Shown: positions 21,401-29,713 of the stretch, piece by piece
Numbering within the stretch: the stretch's first letter is position 1
Layout of the letters: each line of letters begins with the position of its first letter
Assembly: GCF_000090795.2 (NCBI RefSeq)
Contig: NW_003546489.1
Location: 18,821 to 48,533 of the forward strand
Length of the DNA stretch: 29,713 nucleotides
Direction: 5' to 3'
Source: Amphimedon queenslandica
Taxonomy: Eukaryota; Porifera; Demospongiae; Haplosclerida; Niphatidae
Made by a program: the position numbers and the translations under genes
The notes under the pieces: generated by a model
What the model was told of the DNA's origin: nothing
Databases searched by the model: none
Seen by the model: the letters and a program-made list of their open reading frames with translations, nothing else

Positions 21401-22480
21401 ATTATGGTAAAAATTAGATCATTCTCAAGTTGTGGAATAGACGGCAGAATATCAAGTAATATATCTTATTTCAAGTCCTTTGCTGGAAGGAATTTTAAAT
21501 CACTTATGCAGCAAGCATTGGTTATTTTTTATCAGTATTTCACAATAGCAGAGAAAAAATGCTTGATTCTTTTATCAAAAGATAGATAGTATTTTTTTGC
21601 ATTACATAATGTAATTATAGGTATTTCGTCTAGAATATTGTACTTCTTTTTCTCATAAAAATGAAGAGTACTGGAGACATGTATGTACTGATTATGAACT
21701 AACTACAGCTGAATATATGCCTGAATATTCTAAGCAATTAAAGACTCACCTTATTTGCATTTAGTGGATAGTATAGTTTCCTTTGGCCCTACTCAGTGCT
21801 ATAATACAGGAAGGTAAACCGTAAATATACTAGTAGCTATATTTATCTTTTTGTTTATTAACTCAGGTTTGAGTCTTTTAATTCTCATATTAGAGCTCAG
21901 ATATCTATGGAAATAGGCAGTCTCCTAGCAGGGATATTGCTACAAAGTTTGCAGTAATTCATAATTTTTGCTATATCTGCTTTGGTGGATACTTTAATGG
22001 ACAACAGTATGTACTAACTTCCTTTAAGTATTAGCAGTTACATGTCCATGTATAGGTGTGATGAAGAACTTCAGCGATTTTATCTTTTATCAAAGGTACA
22101 GTCTTTTCTGAATGGAACACCATGAAGTGAAACATTAAGTGAGAAAGACATTTATAGTGTGGGCTGTCTCAGAAAAGTATAATAACTGAATCATGATTTA
22201 ATGTTAGACTAATTCATCATAGTTTCCTCATGGTTCTACATGCATTGCTTTAATGGATGTTGTTAGTGATAGCATTCCTTTGAAAGACTTAATTAAGACA
22301 TGTTCTGTACATGGGCTACCACAAGATGTGACATTGAATTCCAGTGTTTTTGTGCATCTTGGAGTAATGAGTCAAAGAAAGACATTGGTCAATATTGAAG
22401 ACTTTGTTAAAATAACTTATGGCAATGTGACTGTATTTGTAATAATGATGACAATAATTATTAGCATCAAACATTAGGTG
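18441..22480 (+). pseudogene. Tnp2/CACTA-type transposase, multi-exon, copy B
   Basis: ATG at 18441. Intron 18454-18499 (46 bp); splicing gives MAQASGYYCKASDLTYKYKS with KYDRHILTASH, a C2H2-like finger whose second Cys is Ser. An acidic region (EDDSNGNENETFQEENISDE) follows, then introns 18747-18789 and 18851-18890. Exons at 19.1-19.8 kb include LNLDVRIPGLVELKNFKLPL and TPSPSRQNLLKLSDNMELQS. The core has FSNDTSGNHSK-stop-WNKF (20704-20755), SAMQMTGPIVEDLKLLEQ, CDNVRASALLNHLGSRAKKL, GRISSNISYFKSFAGRNF, then FGPTQCYNTGR, intron 21814-21866, FESFNSHIRAQ and NRQSPSRDIATKFAVI (21911). These match a transposase family known to me from fungi and cnidarians. Probable C terminus: SVHGLPQDVTLNSS (about 22300). 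A few stops and frame changes: recently inactive. Confidence 0.7.
19860..20700. other. AT-rich interior of the transposase gene, nothing readable
   Basis: Between the exon ending NMELQSFG and the DTSGN exon there are about 840 bp without a convincing exon. Either degraded coding sequence or a smaller insertion; no repeat ends seen. Confidence 0.4.
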
Positions 22481-22789
22481 AAATTTTGAGTGTTGCTTAG
22501 TTGTTTGAAACTTGAAAAGGATTAGAGATCTCTTTGTATAGTGAGAAAATTGAAAGTGCTCTATGATAGCAATGGTAGTGTCCTTCAAAATGAATTTGAC
22601 TGTCCCCTTTTAACACTTACCACACAATTATTTTTTATTGCGTCCACTATTATTTATTCTTTAATTTCTGTTCCACATGTCTGTATTGCCACTTGTTCTT
22701 TTAATTCTGATTTTATAAGTTACAATCATGATTTTTCTAACTCTTTGTATTGTTACAATATTAATTGTATGAATAATTGAAAAGTATTG
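22481..22789. other. No recognisable gene
   Basis: 3' flank of the transposase. A 79-codon plus frame from 22541 has no motif. It grades into the ATT array. Confidence 0.5.
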
Positions 22790-22877
22790 TGTTATTATTG
22801 TTGTTATTATTATTATTATTATCGTTATTATTCTTCTTATTATTATTATTATCATTATTATTATTATTATTATTATT
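22790..22877. repeat. (ATT)n array, tail of the retrotransposon fragment
   Basis: Imperfect TTA/ATT trinucleotide run with a few C/G interruptions. Confidence 0.92.
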
Positions 22878-23024
22878 AAAATTAACGAACATGTACAAAA
22901 ACAATGACTAGAAGAAAATAGGGGAAAGAGGGAGATCCCGGAGGAGACAACAGAAAAACAAAAGGGAAACATGAAAAAAAATAACAAAAAAACTAGCTAA
23001 GAAAAGAAACAAAAGAAAACAAAG

Positions 23025-23445
23025 TTAAATCTGGCCATCAAAGACAGAAGGAAGGGGAAGGAAGTGGCTAAGCCACATTTGAGCATTAGCATGCCACAAA
23101 GAAACGGACAGTCTCTGGAAAAGAAGTTAAGACACCTCAGAAGGATCCCACCCTCTTCGTGAGGCAAGATGGTGACCTATTGTACGGATCACAGAGGCTA
23201 CCTTCTGACTCCACCCCCCTAGTGTATCCATAGCTAAAGGCTAGACAAGAACCCCAAGCCTCTGGCACTCCTGAAAATGCACAATGTTCTTCCTCTCCTC
23301 AGCAAATAACAAAGCGTGACCATGAACTGTGGCAGATTGAGAGACAGTCAATTGTTGGAGGGGAGAAATCACTGTGACATCCATGGCAACAGGACGGCCG
23401 AGGGACCAGGAGGGAACAAAGATGTCAGCTGGGCGGGAAGAGGAA
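23025..23445 (-). pseudogene. C-terminal part of a non-LTR retrotransposon protein
   Basis: One frame from SSRPADIFVPSWSLGRPVAM to a stop at 23025-23027, about 140 codons, with two internal stops. Readable blocks: MDVTVISPLQQLTVSQSATV, FAEERKNIVHFQECQRLGVL, then stop, PLAMDTLGGWSQKVASVI, RTIGHHLASRRGWDPSEVS, stop, LLFQRLSVSLWHANAQMWL. This order (RPADIxxPxWSxGRPxAxDVTVxSPL ... CxxLGxxxxPLAxxxxGxW ... RLSxxLxxxNAxxxL) is the conserved tail after the RT domain in retroelement proteins common in sponges and cnidarians. The RT domain itself is missing. Family recognition is from memory of the pattern. Confidence 0.7.
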
Positions 23446-23446
23446 T

Positions 23447-23484
23447 CATTATTATTATTGTCATCATTATTATTATTATTATCG

Positions 23485-23527
<43 letters not shown>

Positions 23528-23541
23528 GAGAGAGAGAGAGA
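23447..23541. repeat. (ATT)n array followed by (GA)n
   Basis: ATT/TTA trinucleotides to about 23526, then a GAGAGAGAGAGAGA run. It abuts the 5' truncation point of the retrotransposon fragment. Confidence 0.9.
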
Positions 23542-23810
23542 GATGTGGGAAAAGGGGGAGAAACCCATAATTATTGTTATTATTACTATAATTGTTATTG
23601 ATTGATAATCTATTGATAATAATGATTATAGTTATTAGTCATTAATGAATATAATTATCACTATCAGACCCGTACTGATGTCGCTATTGATCAAGGCTGA
23701 TTCATCATTATAGATCAGTAAAATTGCCCAACGGTGTGAATCAGACCATGTCAGTCATATATGAAGCATTTCAGGATCAAGACCTGTCCAGGTTTCAACT
23801 ATCTGGCGTG
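23542..23810. other. Right end of the CACTA-like element
   Basis: Non-coding, rich in short AT repeats and in GATCA/TGATC motifs, with the terminal inverted repeat at its end (ACTATCTGGCGTG). Confidence 0.5.
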
Positions 23811-24410
23811 TACCTGAGTAAGCAATTATGACGGTTTTTATTATGAGAGTCATACAGAATCACCTGTCATTCTTTAACATGAATATAAAACGTGTTGTAC
23901 GCCACATACCACATTGCTACTCAAATGAAATGGCCCATAAATCTGATGCGGTATGTTTCATTTTTCATTATAGCAATAAACAGTTATATTAATAATGCTT
24001 TTGCAGGTTCCACTTATTGTGCTGTTCAGAAATGAAATTAAACATGAAAATATGGTGGGAATCCTGACTCATCTACATAGATGTGTACCAACAGATACCA
24101 CAGTAGACGAATGCATTCATCCCAGTACTAATGAAGCAATCCCTTTATATTTAGACAAATTTCATTATATTTTTTTGGCAGGGATCAATTGATAGTTGAG
24201 CGAGCTACCGGAAGTAAAAAGGAGAGGAACAATGAAGATAGAGGTATTGATCAATTGGAAGGCCTTGTTCCTGTAGTAAAAGTTTGGCACACCAAAGTTA
24301 TTGTGCTTAAGGTAATAGTACACATGTGCATAACATTTTGAAAAATTGCTAAATGAAGGTTATAGGCAATTTGGAAGCGTCTATACAAAACTTCCTCTGG
24401 TATGGATAAC
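23811..24410 (+). pseudogene. DUF6589 gene, 3' portion with two short introns
   Basis: After the CACTA-like element the DUF6589 text continues: AIMTVFIMRVIQNHLSFF, VVRHIPHCYSNEMAHKSDA (exon end 23950); intron 23951-24006 (56 bp, gtatgt...ttgcag); VPLIVLFRNEIKHENMVGIL, TNEAIPLYLDKFHYIFLAG; a one-base shift; DQLIVERATGSKKERNNEDR, GIDQLEGLVPVVKVWHTKVI (exon end 24311). Intron 24312-24365 (54 bp) follows, then AIWKRLYKTSSGMDN. These are the family's HxPHxYSxEMxxKSxVVPLGV, GGDQLTVxRxRGS, LEGLVPVVEDWHA and IWKRLYK blocks in the right order. Cut at 24410 by the next transposon; the remainder should lie beyond the window. Confidence 0.82.
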
Positions 24411-25165
24411 CAGTGGAAAAGTGGCCATTTTTTCTATTCATTCCATCTAAATTTTCAATTTATGATGTATATTTTAGCCTCATAAATTTAAAACATGCTA
24501 TTTTAAATGGTTTTTTGTGGTAGGTTTTAGTGTATTGATTGCATGCATGACTAAAATAGTGTCCTAATAGGTGGCTGAATTCAGCTCATTGCAGGTAGTT
24601 GGTAAATTTCAAATATTGTACTAGGATGCAGCTAGGCAGCTAGTGGGTAGTAAATTTAGATTTCATATTTTAGAAGGCCAATTTCAGGTAGCAGATTGTA
24701 GGCAGTAGATTGTAGATTTCAGGTAGTAAAAAAAAGATTGATAGGCAGTATAAATTGTAAATTGCCAATTTCAAGTAGCAGATTGCAGGTAATAGATTGT
24801 AGGTAGTTGATTGCAGATTTCAGGTAGTAGATAACAGACTAATCAGCAGTAGATTGCCAATTTCAGGTAGGAGATTGCAGAGAAAAGATTGTAGGTAGTA
24901 GATTGCAGATTTCATGTAGCAGATAACAGACTGATAGGTCGTAGATTGTCAGTTTCAATACAGACTGATAGGTTGTAGATTGTCAGTTTCAAAACGAACT
25001 GATAGGCCGTAGATTGTCAGTTTCAAGTAGCAGAGTGCTGGTAAAGGATTGTAGGTACTACATCGCAGATTGTAAACTGAAGACTTCAGGTACCAGATTG
25101 TTGAAGGCAGATATAGGTATAGCAGATTTTAGGTAGCATAGATTGTAGCATGTAGGTAGTCTAGT
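24411..25165. repeat. Left inverted repeat with minisatellite
   Basis: An outer ~190 bp of unique sequence matches the right end closely in inverse orientation. From about 24590 inward come many degenerate units built on GTAGATTGYAGATTTCAGGT and TTTCAGGTAGYAGATTGCAG. No coding sequence. Confidence 0.88.
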
Positions 25166-25546
25166 GATTTCAAGTTGCAAGTACACACCTATATCAGCTA
25201 GGTTTCTGGTTGGTATAAGATCTAGTTGATTTTATATTGCATGCATGATCATAGTTGCATGATGATATTAGACCACGCCTTTTTATTGTTATGTTATTGA
25301 ATTAATAAAATTTTTAATCAAAAATTATGAAAAAGATATTTCAAATAATAAGTAAAATAATTAACTGTATAAGTACTGAATGAATTAAATGTTTGCATGG
25401 AATAAATAATTATTGATTAATATTTGCATGGGTGTGTGTGAAAAGTGATGAGTCATTGTCAATTTTTAATGCAATATCCTGGCCTATTTTTACATACAAG
25501 GAGCTAAATTCTCCTATAGCTCTGTAGCATCAGTCCCATTTCCATT
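25166..25546. other. Non-coding spacer between left repeat and RING gene
   Basis: AT-rich; no motif seen. Confidence 0.5.
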
Positions 25547-26722
25547 TTATCCCAATATATTGAGTATATCATTTAAGCACCGTGGCATCTTTTCAGAATT
25601 TATTTCCTTGGACCTACATAAGGGACACGTCTTAACAGTATTTGTTTCAAACCACTGCTTGATACATTCCTCACATATGACTTGACAGCAGCAAGAGTGA
25701 AAGAACAATCAGGTTCTTACAAATACAGCATTTTAAAAGTTCTTCAATAGCAGTCAATGCTGATGACTTGATTGCTGAAGAACAAGATGACTTTTCAACT
25801 TTCAAAATTCGGTTTTTAAGTGAATCCATTCTTTTCCTTCTTTATCATTTCCTTGTTTTTCCTATGGAGCTGCACGGCTAGCTATAATCTATATCATCGT
25901 CATCACTATTTGTCCATAGTATCGGAGATGGAAGCCACTTTGTCCTCTATGATACTCCTAAAGATAGGTGAAAATCATCATCACTATATTCATATAATTT
26001 TTGGAAACAACAGTATTCTTCTGCTGTTAAAGCCCTAATGTTCTTATTTGTCTTCCAAAATTTATAGGCTATAGTACAGTAGACAATGGTGATAAATTTA
26101 CAAAGGAATGTGTGAACCTTTTTAAAAATACAAATATAGTACATGTAGTAAAGAGAAAGGTGATAAACTGTCAATGGATTGGTGAACCAGCATAAAGTAC
26201 TGAAGTTATCGAAGTAGAAGTGATGTGGCTAATTACTGTATGGCTTGGATTGCATTTACTTCAATCATGTAATTCCATTATTCACTTAATTAATATGCAT
26301 AGCAACTGATATTATTTCTGGCACACATCAGGTCTATGCATGTCATGTCACTGAGCAGTTTAATCTAAATATACATATGTTGTGCACCTGTATAATTAGA
26401 TAACTCAAGCAGTATAGCATGCAAATGAGAACAGTATATGTATATATATGTTCACTCTTTTACATGTATGATAGGCCCAGGCTGCAATTATAGCATTATA
26501 TATGTAGTTAAAACATACCTCGAGATGCTTCTGTGTCTGGAATTGGTAAGTTGTCATTATCAGAAGGATCACATTATCGCCACCAAAAACTTCACAAGAT
26601 AGCTGATTTGCGACATGAGATATTGTTGCCATACCATCAGTCAGTGCAATAGAATAATTGCTGTACCTTTTGAGCTCCCCATGACTAACAACGTTCACTT
26701 TGATAGTTTTAGTCCACTCCAT
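25547..26722 (-). pseudogene. RING-finger protein gene of the transposon
   Basis: At least two exons on the minus strand. Exon 1 (26722-26519): MEWTKTIKVNVVSHGELKRY, NYSIALTDGMATISHVANQL, CEVFGGDNVILL, then after one base DNDNLPIPDTEASR, ending at a donor (GAG|gtatgt). Intron 26518-26069. Exon 2 opens YKFWKTNKNIRALTAEEYCC and, after stops and shifts, gives MDSLKNRILKVEKSSCSSAI (Met at 25829) and a RING finger: LLKCCICKNLI, one-base shift, HSCCCQVICEECIKQWFETN, TVKTCPLCRSKE. The stop is at 25547-25549. RING fingers act as E3 ubiquitin ligases. An open stretch upstream (about 26945-26730, SPGNSLNPKNLSVASFLLAV) may be a 5' exon. The gene is disabled by frameshifts. The N-terminal domain is not one I can name. 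Confidence 0.68.
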
Positions 26723-26729
26723 TGCTTCT

Positions 26730-27254
26730 CTTGATGAAACACCAGATGGCTTTGCTGGTCATTTGGTTTTCATTAATAGGCCTTTTGGAGCTCTTGTACT
26801 TGTAGCTGTTGGTGTTACTGCTACATTAAGTGACATTATCTCAGGGTTCACAGCCAACAGGAATGATGCAACAGATAGGTTCTTAGGATTTAGAGAATTT
26901 CCTGGACTTAATATGATAAATACACCTGCAAAAAAATTTCCCTCTTTGTTAATCTGCTGTTTTCACACTGCCATCATCTGCTGAGTATCATGGAATTTGG
27001 GAAAACATCAAATCCTTGACATATCATTTCAATATAAAGCGGATTTTCTCTCATCTCAATTTTCAGACTTTTGTTGTAAAGACTGTACATAGCAATAATA
27101 AAGAAAAAGTAAATGGAAGGTTCAGACTTCAGTGGAGAAGACTGTAGTTGGAGCTGTAGTGGCAAAGAATAAAACACGTGTAGGTCTTTCACATGCCCAG
27201 TCACGTGATTAAGCCTTAGTGCAGCCTACACAAGATTATTAATTTTCTTAAGCT
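26730..27254. promoter_or_regulatory. Divergent intergenic region with two CACGTG E-boxes
   Basis: Between the RING gene (minus) and the integrase gene (plus). CACGTG at 27175-27180 and 27202-27207; the second sits in a TCACGTGA palindrome. They are 80 and 53 bp upstream of the integrase ATG at 27255. The part below about 26945 may be a 5' exon of the RING gene. Confidence 0.4.
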
Positions 27255-28946
27255 ATGGACGGGATAGATCCGGATATTGTTGCTAAATTCCGAAAGGATG
27301 GTCTAACCTATGGTGAAATCTCAGACCTGAAGAAGAGTATGGACAGCAGAGAGGTTTATCAGAAAGCTCTGTCAGAAGATATTAGAGAAACATGGTATTG
27401 AAAAGAGACATGATGAAGAAATTGATGAAGTCATTGAAGAAGCAGTACATGAGGTGACAAAATCAATTATACTTAATCTATCATTAAAATTGTACAGAGG
27501 CTATATTATTAGTCATTTGCATAACTATATTCCACCATTGTCATGCTAAATGGCACATGGCCACAAATTTGGCAAATGATATAACCTTAGTTAATTTACT
27601 TAATTGGGAGTTTTCTAACTTCTACTTATACATGTATTTTATAAACTTTATGCTAATAATTGTGACATGAATTTTAATATAATAAAATACATGAAGGGGG
27701 GTGAAACATATGGTAGGAAGATGATGATGGGTATTTGGCTGTGAAAGGAATATGCATTAATTAGAAAAAGGTTGCAGATTCTCTATGTAGAGTTGCTCCT
27801 TAGTCATATTAGAGAAGACGTCACAGTATAATTGACACCACAAACCCTGTACCATATCATGCTTCAGGTTTTGGACATAAACTGCATCTTGACCAAAAGG
27901 AGAAGGTTAAGTTTGGTGTCACTCATGTTTTTGGTGTCGATGGGTACTCCGGCCTGATTGTGTCTCATTTCACCATGCTAGTTAAAAATAACATTAATTT
28001 ATGAAAATGTTTACAGGTTAGTTGGTTTGATTTAGTTATACATTAAGGTCATTCCAATTTGTCCCATTCCCCACCCACAAATGCCAGTATCATCATTCAA
28101 CTTAGCTGTTTTTCTATTCATTATGCACACAATGCACATTGATAAACTGCTTGGCCACCAACTATAGGTATGAAATTAGGAAACTATAATCTAATTGCTA
28201 TTATATAATCTAATTGCTATTATATAATGGTTGTAGGGATGTAGTTCTCAAGTATGGATTATGGGAACAGATAAGAGTTGATTGTGGAGCAGAGTTTTTT
28301 TCACACTTTACATTCAAGAGAAGTTGTGTTCCCTGTATGGCTCAACAGACATAGTACCTTTTGTACAAACACCCTCATCTCAGGTCAGATTACCTAACTA
28401 TAAATGTATCTAATAATTTATCAAGTAATAAACAGAAATTGACAGTTAAAAGATTATGGACATTTGTCAATGCAACTGTTAACTATCTTGTAAAGAGGAT
28501 TCTATATTCTATGCAAGAGCGCAATTTCATTGACATGACTTGTTCTACAACAAAGTTTTTTGTCTCTGATGTTTTAATAAAATTAACTTCTGTAGGAATG
28601 GCAAGATTTGTGTCATCTTGGAACTCACACTTTATAGCTGGTATGATATTGTAAATTAAATTATTTTTGTATTATGAGCTTTTATTTGTTTAGGTAAAGG
28701 GATACCATTGCACCTGCTATACAACAGTATGAACAGAATAAAGGGAGTTTGATGTAGTTCAGTTTATTTGGTTATGATCCACTTTAAAATAGGCCTGATT
28801 TAACAAGTATTAGAAACCATCGTTTTGAATTGGAGACAGGAAGCTATGAAGCTATATTTACAAATGCTGTTTCTGGTAATGGTTATTTAGTGGAACAATC
28901 TGTCCTTTTTGTGGCTATAACTCGAAGTCTTGCTCATTTGTTTTAA
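27255..28946 (+). pseudogene. Integrase-core (rve-like) transposase
   Basis: ATG at 27255: MDGIDPDIVAKFRKDGLTYG plus EISDLKKSM, a helix-turn-helix-like start; two frame changes later KHGIEKRHDEEIDEVIEEAV ends at a donor at 27454. After an intron to about 27690: TYGRKMMMG, YLAVKGICIN, TNPVPYHASGFGHKLHLDQK with the first catalytic Asp at 27891-27893, then FGVTHVFGVDGYSGLIVSHF and NNINLYENVYR. An exon near 28235 has VVLKYGLWEQIRVDCGAEFF with the second Asp at 28280-28282. Then VKRLWTFVNATVNYLVKRIL, where the family's third acidic residue (ExIWxEVN) is lost, and SDVLIKLTSVGMARFVSSWN. The end is SLFGYDPL, NRPDLTSIRNHRFELETGSY and EAIFTNAVSGNGYLVEQS, with the stop at 28944-28946. Many stops and shifts. 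Confidence 0.8.
28191..28228. repeat. 19-bp tandem repeat, two copies, in an intron
   Basis: CTAATTGCTATTATATAAT occurs twice in a row. Confidence 0.85.
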
Positions 28947-28963
28947 TTAATTTGACTACATAA

Positions 28964-28968
<5 letters not shown>

Positions 28969-28994
<26 letters not shown>
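28969..28994. repeat. (AT)n microsatellite
   Basis: About 26 bp of alternating A and T just after the transposase stop. Confidence 0.93.
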
Positions 28995-29124
28995 TGGTAA
29001 TTTTATGTTTAATCAAAGTAATTTACAGTAATTTTGCAATTAACTTCCCCATTGAAAGAGACAAGGGGTTAAATCTCACAAGGCGGGGCTCCTCACTAAT
29101 AAATTTAATAACGCTTAATGTTAT
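28995..29124. other. Spacer before the right inverted repeat
   Basis: Short non-coding sequence including a slightly GC-richer patch (CAAGGCGGGGCTCCTCAC). Nothing recognised. Confidence 0.5.
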
Positions 29125-29713
29125 AAACTATGAACAACCTACAATTTGCAATCTACAATAATTAGTCATACCAAAAATTGTTATACCAGTATATATCTGC
29201 AATTATCTGCAATCTACTTCCTGAAATTCAGTCACATGCAATGTCCTACCTGAAATCTGCAATCTACAATCTGCAATCTACTACCTACAATCTGCTACAT
29301 ACAACCTACTACCTAAAACCTTCAATCTACTACCTATATAATTTGTTACCTGCAATCTGCTACCTGCAATCTGTTATATGTTAAAATCTGCAATCTACAA
29401 TTTGCCACCTACAATTCGTTACCTACAACCTGAAACTTGCAATCTGCTACCTGAAATGGACCATCTACAATCTTCATTCTGAATTGATTTCCAACTAGCT
29501 GCATCTTAGTACAATATTTGCAATCTACCAACTACCTGCAATGACCGGAATTCAGCCACCTATTAGGTCATTATTTTAGTTATGCATGCAATCAAACCTA
29601 CCACCAAAAGCCATCTGGAATAGCATGTTTTAATGTTATGGGGCTAAAATATACATCATAAATTGAAAATTTAGATAGAATGAATAGAATAATAGAATGT
29701 CCACAATTTCACA
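29125..29713. repeat. Right inverted repeat with minisatellite
   Basis: Units such as GCAATCTACTACCTGAAATC, the inverse of the left-arm units, then from about 29500 to the window end a unique stretch matching 24411-24600 in inverse orientation. The 68-codon frame inside it is a by-product of the repeat. Confidence 0.88.

Larger units (their letters stand above)
22790..23446 (-). mobile_element. 5'-truncated non-LTR retrotransposon, 3' end fragment
   Basis: A GC-richer block. On its minus strand it encodes the last ~140 codons of a reverse-transcriptase-type protein, followed by a short 3' untranslated region and an ATT/AAT-type tail (22790-22877). Truncation at the 5' side and a simple-repeat tail at the 3' side are the hallmark of non-LTR retrotransposition. 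It lies inside the CACTA-like element and is therefore younger than that insertion. No target duplication could be assigned because both flanks are ATT repeat. Confidence 0.7.
16979..23810. mobile_element. CACTA/EnSpm-like two-gene transposon
   Basis: About 6.8 kb separating two pieces of the DUF6589 gene. The left end reads CACAGCCAATAGTT and the right end, read inward on the other strand, CACGCCAGATAGTT; both continue with a CTGGA block. Ends start with CAC and are flanked by TA on both sides (16977-16978 and 23811-23812), compatible with CACTA-type ends and a 2-bp duplication. Inside: a minus-strand companion gene (17338-18374), a divergent Tnp2-like transposase (18441 to about 22480), and a non-LTR fragment with ATT arrays near the right end. 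The terminal repeat is short and imperfect, so the exact ends are less secure than those of the pogo-like element. Confidence 0.68.
24411..29713. mobile_element. Integrase + RING-finger transposon with minisatellite inverted repeats
   Basis: Starts at CAGTGGAAAAGTGGCC exactly where DUF6589 text stops. The right edge of the window, read inward on the other strand, gives TGTGAAATTGTGGACATT and then continues as the left end does (TCTATTCATTC, TCTAAATTTTCAATTTATGA, GATGTATATTTTAGCC), so the right terminus lies at or within a few bases of the window end. Total about 5.3 kb with 0.6-0.75 kb inverted repeats. Genes: integrase-type transposase (27255-28946, plus) and RING-finger protein (25547-26722, minus), divergent. 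An rve-type core suggests a superfamily such as IS3EU or Ginger; I could not assign it. Confidence 0.78.

Noticed and set aside
22661..22987. Isoleucine-rich minus frame of 108 codons
   Set aside because: It is the ATT array read as poly-Ile and is antisense to nothing coding.
23316..23570. Plus frame of 84 codons with a poly-Ile end
   Set aside because: It is antisense to the retrotransposon C-terminal frame and runs into the ATT array; the minus strand carries the conserved text.
24590..25165. CRISPR-like regularly repeated units
   Set aside because: Units are contiguous and degenerate with no unique spacers, and the same array occurs inverted at the other end; it is a minisatellite in a transposon arm of a eukaryote.
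26700..26984. 94-codon plus frame
   Set aside because: The minus strand here carries the RING gene and its probable 5' exon; the plus reading has no motif.
29178..29384. 68-codon plus frame, Tyr/Leu-rich
   Set aside because: It follows the minisatellite period and has no motif.

Overview
The window looks like a stretch of a demosponge nuclear genome, most likely a haplosclerid close to Amphimedon. Three things point that way: a nuclear copy of mitochondrial DNA with the order cob - tRNA-Asn - nad4 and no room for atp9; very short GT..AG introns (about 40-56 bp) in the readable genes; and AT-rich DNA packed with degenerate DNA transposons. No intact host housekeeping gene is visible. Almost everything readable is mobile-element coding sequence carrying stops and frameshifts.

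Layout. 0-1.2 kb: unrecognised exon-like pieces. 1.7-3.1 kb (+): decayed hAT transposase (DUF4371/ZMYM1-like). About 3.09-4.65 kb (-): mitochondrial insert. About 4.65-5.72 kb (-): truncated Tnp2/CACTA-type transposase (copy A). 6.37-6.53 kb: 77-bp tandem duplication. 8.36-9.51 kb: small LTR element without gag or pol.

From 10.1 kb to the right edge there is one structure: a broken gene of the DUF6589 family, split by three transposons. (1) A hAT element at about 11.80-16.88 kb, which itself holds a pogo/Tc1-type element (12,476-15,397) with near-perfect 24-bp inverted ends, a TA duplication, a DDE transposase and a convergent Ulp1-like protease. (2) A CACTA-like element (16,979-23,810) with a divergent pair of multi-exon genes (coiled-coil companion and Tnp2-like transposase) and a non-LTR retrotransposon tail fragment near its right end. 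(3) An element from 24,411 to the window edge with 0.6-0.75 kb inverted repeats full of minisatellite, an integrase-type transposase and a divergent RING-finger gene. DUF6589 coding pieces resume between and after the insertions at 16,878-16,978 and 23,811-24,410.

Unexpected pattern: the palindromic E-box CACGTG lies within about 165 bp upstream of the readable start of five unrelated element genes (DUF6589, hAT, pogo-like, CACTA-like, integrase element). All family calls come from reading translations by eye; no database search was possible.
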